64,000 nucleotides of DNA, from NCBI GenBank assembly GCA_004335835.1, contig RWJK01001973.1:124001-188000 (forward strand), written 5' to 3'. The notes beneath the pieces were generated by a model. The model was not told the DNA's origin. It was given only the letters and a program-made list of their open reading frames with translations, and did no database searches. Positions within the stretch are counted from its first letter, which is position 1, and every line of letters starts with the position of its first letter. Both the position numbers and the translations under genes were made by a program. The DNA comes from Scenedesmus sp. ARA3 (taxonomy: Eukaryota > Chlorophyta > Chlorophyceae > Sphaeropleales > Scenedesmaceae). Positions 60,001 through 64,000 of the stretch are shown one piece after another.

Positions 60001-63000
60001 GCAGCAGCAGCAGCAGCAGGCGCTCAGCAGCTGGCAGGCTGGCAGCAGCACGGCATACTGGGCGGCAACAGCGGGTAAGGCTGGCACGGAGACAGCAGCA
60101 GCAGCAGCAGACCCCCTGCATACCATTTTGCAGGCTATGGCGTTGCAGGATTTCGTTTGATGGGTTGACAGTTGCCTGGCATGTACCTGGCGCGTTCATT
60201 GACCGCTGTTTGTGTGTGCATTGCAGGGATGCTGTCAACGGCTGGGGCCAGGCGCAGCAGCAGCAGCAGCACTCGGGTCTGGCGGCTGGTGGCGGCGCCC
60301 TCAGCGGCTACGAGACACCTGCCAGCAGCGGCGCCACACCTGAGCCTGAGGGAGAGGCGGAAGGTGTGCTTGCGCTGCGCTGCTGCAGCGTGTGGAGTGA
60401 TTGTTGATGCTTTGTTTGGTCAAGAGCTGCCCATGCGACGTACTTGTCAGCTCAATGACCTGTGCTGTCATGCCGGCTGCACCTTGATTCTCCTGCTCTT
60501 GCGTGCTGCTTGCTCGGCGTGTGCTGGCTGCATCATGTGCTACCGGCCTGCTCTGGCTGCTCACACCGTTGCGTGCTATGCTGCTGACTGTCTGTCTGTC
60601 ATCTCACGCGCCCCGCGCCCACCGTCACAATCACAGCCGCCAGCCAGCCGCAGCAGCCTGCCGCCGGCCTAGTGGAGCTAGTCTTCTCAGGACTGCTGCG
60701 CAGCGACGTGCGCTGCTGCGCATGTGGCGCCACCTCCACAGCACATGACCCTTTCAGAGACATCTCGCTGGACCTGACTGTGCCGCGGCCGCCCCGATTG
60801 CCACCCCGCGAGCCACACACACGGCCGCCCCTGCCGCCCGCAGCAGCCGCAGCAGCAGCAACAGCAGCAGGTGCAGCAGTAGGTGCAGTGCCTGCTGCGG
60901 GCGCTAGTGTGCAGGCGCAGCAGCAGCAGCAGCTTGGGCTTGTTGGAGCTGCACCAGCAGCAGCAGCAGCAGTGCCGCATGCAACTGCTGTTCCAGGTCC
61001 CGCTGCTGCTGCTGCTGCTGCTGGTGTGCACGAGGCCACGCCGCCGCTGCTGCTGGCCAGCCCCAGTGTCACCCCACCCCCCTCAGAGCTGCTGGCTGAG
61101 CACTGGGACGCGAACGATGACACAGCAGCGGGCAAGATCAGGCTGGATAGTCAGGCTGGAGGCATGCAGCTGTCAGGCCTGGGTCCTGGAGCCGGCTGCA
61201 GCCAGGCTACCAGTGCGTCAGGGCTGAACTCAAAGCCGCTGTCAGACATGCTGGGAAGGGGTGGCCAGGCTGGGGAGGGGTTGACTGGCCTGACTGGGCT
61301 GACTGGCTGCACTGAGCTGAGTCCTGAGCCTGAGGCAGATGGTGAGGAAGTGCAGGGCGGCAACAGCCTGGCAGCAGAAGGAGCAGCAGGAGTAGGCGCA
61401 TGTGTGGGCGGTAAGGGCGGGGTCGTGCGTGCAGCAGCTGCGGCGCTCGATGCGATGAGTACAGGCACATCTATGACGCCTGATCCTGATCACGGAGGCT
61501 GCAGCGCTGCACTGACAACAGCAACTGATGCCGATGATGATGATGATGACGATGATGATGATGATGACATGTCAGAGCAGAGCCCTGTGGCAAGCGAGCT
61601 GGGAGGGCCAGCCGCCAGCCAGTCTAGCCAGCAGGTAGGCGGCCTAGCAGCAGCAGCAGCAGCAGCAGCGGCGGCGGCAGCTGGCCTGCGTGCGTCTACG
61701 CCTGATGCTGCTGCTGGGTTGGGTGTGGTGCTGGGTGATGTTGTGATGCTGGATGCAGCAGCAGGGGAGGTGGCGTCGCAGAACGGCGCAGCAGCGGAGC
61801 GGCAGCACTACCCTGGAGGCAGGGAGGCCACCCCTCAGAGCCAGCAGCCGCCGCAGCAGCAGCAGCAGCAGCAGCCCCAGCAGGGCTTCAGTGCGGCAGA
61901 TGCTGCTGGGGTGGCTCAGAAGCCTCCTGCTGCTGCTGCTGCTGCTGGGGGTGGCGGGGTGGCTTCAAGCTTGGTGCGGGGTGTGAGTGGGAGCCTGGGG
62001 CAGCTGGTGAGGGGCCCAGTGGCGGCAATCAAGCAGCTGCTGCCGGCGTGGAGCAGCAGTCCAGACCAGCAGCAGCAGCAGCAGGGGGCAGCAGCAGCAG
62101 CTGCTGCTGCTGCTGCTGCTCAGCCTGTGGAGGGTGACGGTGATAGCATGGCTGGCGCAACGCCTGCTGCTGCTGCTCAAGCTCCCTCACAGCAGCAGGC
62201 ACGCGCCACAGGGGCGTTGCAGGCTGACGCGGCTCTCTTCTGGCAGCAGCAGCAGCAGCAGCAGCTAGCTGGAGGAACTGTGCCGCCAGGGCCGCACTTC
62301 TACCAGCCAGGACTGCTTCCAAATGCAGCCGGCGGCCTTGCACTGCCTGCTGCTGCTGCCGGCAAGGCAGGCGCCAAGGGCGGGTCTGGCTCCAAGGCTG
62401 GCGGCGGCTCCAAGGCCGCGCGGAGCGCTGCTGCGCCCAAGCAGCCGCGGCAGACTCGCTGCGGCAAGTGCAAGTACTGCCTGAACAAGCACCTGAAGAA
62501 GGGCTGCGAGGCAAATAAGGTGAGCTGGGGCAGGCAGGCAGCCAGTCGGGCAGTCAGGCAGGCAGGCTTGGGAGGCTGGGTGTCTTGTGTGCCCTGATGC
62601 TGTGCAGCAGCGTCAAGCAGAGCAAACAGCAGCTGCATGCAGCACAAGGCAAGTTACAGGCAACGAGCAAGTTTGGGTGCCTATTGCAATATGCCACGTT
62701 GCATGCGCTGCCAGCTGCTCTCAGCACATCCAGCACATGGGCTGCGCGCATTGGTGTACTGTGTCGGCAACACACTGCAATGCACGCTGCACCACCTGCG
62801 AATCCTCACAAGACTGTGACCAGCAACGCTGTGTATCATGTTGTGCTGTGCTGCTGCATTGCATTGTGCAGAAGCTGCGGGAGGAGCAGAAGCAGGCTGC
62901 CATAGCAGTGCTGCAGCAGGAGCGCGCAGCAGCAGCTGCTGCTGAGGCTGCAGCAGCAGTGGCAGACCCTGCTGCAGCAGCTGCTGCTCCTGTGCCTGAT

Positions 63001-63148
63001 GTGCCACTAGGCAGCAGAGCAGGGCCAGCCACTCAACCCACACACCCGCTTGGGGGCATAACGGAACCAGAGCAGCAGCAGCAGGAGCAGCAAGCGTGGC
63101 CTTTGCCAGGACACCAGCAGCAGCAGCAGGTGTGGCCGCCTGCAGGCT

Positions 63149-63181
<33 letters not shown>

Positions 63182-63972
63182 TGGAGCAGCAGCAAGGGCT
63201 TCACATGTATCACCAGCAGCAGCCGGAGCAGCTCGGCATGTACCAGCAGCAGCAGCAGCAAGACGTGCCGATGTACCAACAACACCAGCAGCAGGAGCCA
63301 GGCTTCGACATGTATCAACAAGGCGCATTCTACCACCACCACCACCACCAGCAGCAGCAGCAGCAGCAGGCGCCTGCCCAGCCGCAGAAAGAGCAGCCAC
63401 AGCTGCTGCATCACCCACAGCAGCAGCAGCCGCCTGTGCTGAAGCGTCCTGCTGCCGCTGGCAGCAAGTCAGCTGCTGCGCTCATGAGCCAGGACCAGTA
63501 CACTGCAGCGGCACTGGCGCAGTCGCTGCTGCAGCGGCGAGACGCCAAGGGGCGCTTCTACAAAAAGGAGGACCTGGCTGCCTGGGCACGGCAGCTGCAT
63601 GCAGATGGCCGCCTTATGGGTGTACCAGGCGTGCCCGATGCAGCAGCAGAGGCAGCAGCAGCAGCACGCGCGCTGCGCAAGCCTGACCCGCCGGCATACA
63701 AAGCAGCCAAGGCTGCAAAGGCGGCAGCAGCAGCAGCGGCAGCGGCAGGGGTACCGCCACCCGGTGGCGCCAGCATTGGCCCAGCTGCTGCTCCTGCTGC
63801 TGCTGCTGGCGCTACTGGTGCTGCTGTAGCTAAGCCTGCTGCTGCCAAGCCTGCTGGTGCTGCTGCTGGCAGCAAGGCAGGTGCTGGCAAGGCGGGTGGG
63901 GCCAAGAAGGGCTCTGGCGCATCTGGCAGCACAGCAGGCGTGAAAAAGCAGCCGCCGCCTGCACCCATCTTG
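57038..63972 (+). CDS. UBP22: UBP22/USP22-type SAGA deubiquitinase with giant insertion (3' end off the window)
   Basis: Nine exons in phase (57038-57142, 57480-57579, 58136-58230, 58454-58843, 59071-59178, 59542-60074, 60227-60363, 60637-62519, 62872-63972) give at least 1484 aa. An N-terminal ZnF-UBP is split over three exons: SCFCVHLDPSAYTDRAW, SLHCIACDT, GHAIVLDLHRLELYCREC. The catalytic core starts with the Cys box GLRGLNNLGNTCFMNSVLQ, then DKPCLSCQM, SPAEFLYQWWRFADSLAGYQ, QDAHEFFLSLL and RSDVRCCACGAT...DPFRDISLDL, the order and wording of Ubp8/USP22/UBP22. After this the frame runs into about 950 residues of Q/A-rich sequence with a 13-residue acidic run and a CxxCxxC...C zinc motif (RCGKCKYCLNKHLKKGCE). 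The catalytic His box is not reached before the edge. It would remove ubiquitin from histone H2B. Intron 1 uses a GC donor. Confidence 0.85.
59427..59463 (+). repeat. Ghost copy of a UBP22 exon start
   Basis: Matches the start of the exon at 59542 (ESVFGEVYSGNR) at 36 of 37 bases, offset 115 bp, with a functional-looking ctgcag acceptor. It diverges right after the Asn-Arg codons. The upstream intron motif gctgcagtcactg is also repeated, so the duplicated unit spans intron and exon. Confidence 0.9.
61530..61570 (+). repeat. GAT/GAC repeat encoding poly-Asp in UBP22
   Basis: A run of GAT and GAC codons encodes about 12-13 consecutive Asp just before MSEQSPVASE, within the insertion of the UBP22-type protein. 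It is the only non-CAG triplet expansion of note in a coding exon here. Confidence 0.85.
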
Positions 63973-64000
63973 GTGAGGCCTGGCATGCATTGCTGCTTGC

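Noticed and set aside
60172..60672. Alternative frame reading GMLSTAGARRSSSSST in UBP22 exon 60227-60363
   Set aside because: The previous exon ends in phase 2, which forces the frame DAVNGWGQAQ and continues smoothly into the next exon.

Overview
This window is nuclear DNA from a eukaryote, most likely a chlorophycean green alga. Every gene is split by many short GT-AG introns (a few look like GC-AG), acceptors are usually preceded by ctgcag, and proteins are loaded with polyQ, polyA and polyS tracts from CAG/CTG triplets. The gene content (UBP22-type deubiquitinase, Raf/MLK-like receptor kinases, PQQ-type sugar dehydrogenase) fits the green lineage. The species cannot be fixed from the sequence alone. 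No tRNA, rRNA, CRISPR, phage or prokaryotic operon structure was seen.

Layout, left to right. 1-2548 (-) is the ectodomain and start of the membrane span of a receptor kinase that runs off the left edge. 3229-5909 (+) is a nocturnin/CCR4-type phosphatase-nuclease. 7435-16146 (+) is a complete receptor-like kinase whose ectodomain is paralogous, exon by exon, to the first gene. 16983-23694 (+) is an A-family DNA polymerase of the theta/nu type with a long Q-rich N-terminus. 25537-29815 (-) is a membrane-anchored alpha/beta hydrolase. 30828-33609 (-) is a SNAP43/SNAPC1-like snRNA-promoter factor, divergent from SMC3 at 34100-44580 (+). 45983-50923 (+) is a secreted glucose/sorbosone dehydrogenase-like protein. 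52988-56705 (-) is a U2AF65-like splicing factor lacking RRM2, divergent from 57038 to the right edge (+), a UBP22/USP22-type SAGA deubiquitinase.

The window is not one pathway. It mixes nuclear machinery (cohesin, snRNA transcription, 3' splice-site recognition, histone H2B deubiquitination, repair polymerase) with surface signalling and secreted or membrane enzymes. Most exon models were checked for splice-site phase and give continuous proteins: kinase 17 exons and 1509 aa, nocturnin 7 and 456, polymerase 13 and 1431, dehydrogenase 10 and 449, SNAPC1-like 3 and 801, U2AF-like 7 and 407.

The most unusual signal is a recurrent architecture in which introns hold degenerate tandem copies of the edge of the neighbouring exon together with its splice site. 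I find eight such loci in four unrelated genes (SMC3 four, U2AF-like two, dehydrogenase one, UBP22 one). The SMC3 hinge locus has four copies in a row. This looks like a footprint of intron growth or gain by local tandem duplication at AG|GT junctions. Other points of note are a roughly 950-residue insertion with a CXXC-like zinc motif inside the UBP22 catalytic domain, two diverged receptor kinases flanking nocturnin, and a 51-bp element shared by the 3' flanks of nocturnin and SMC3.
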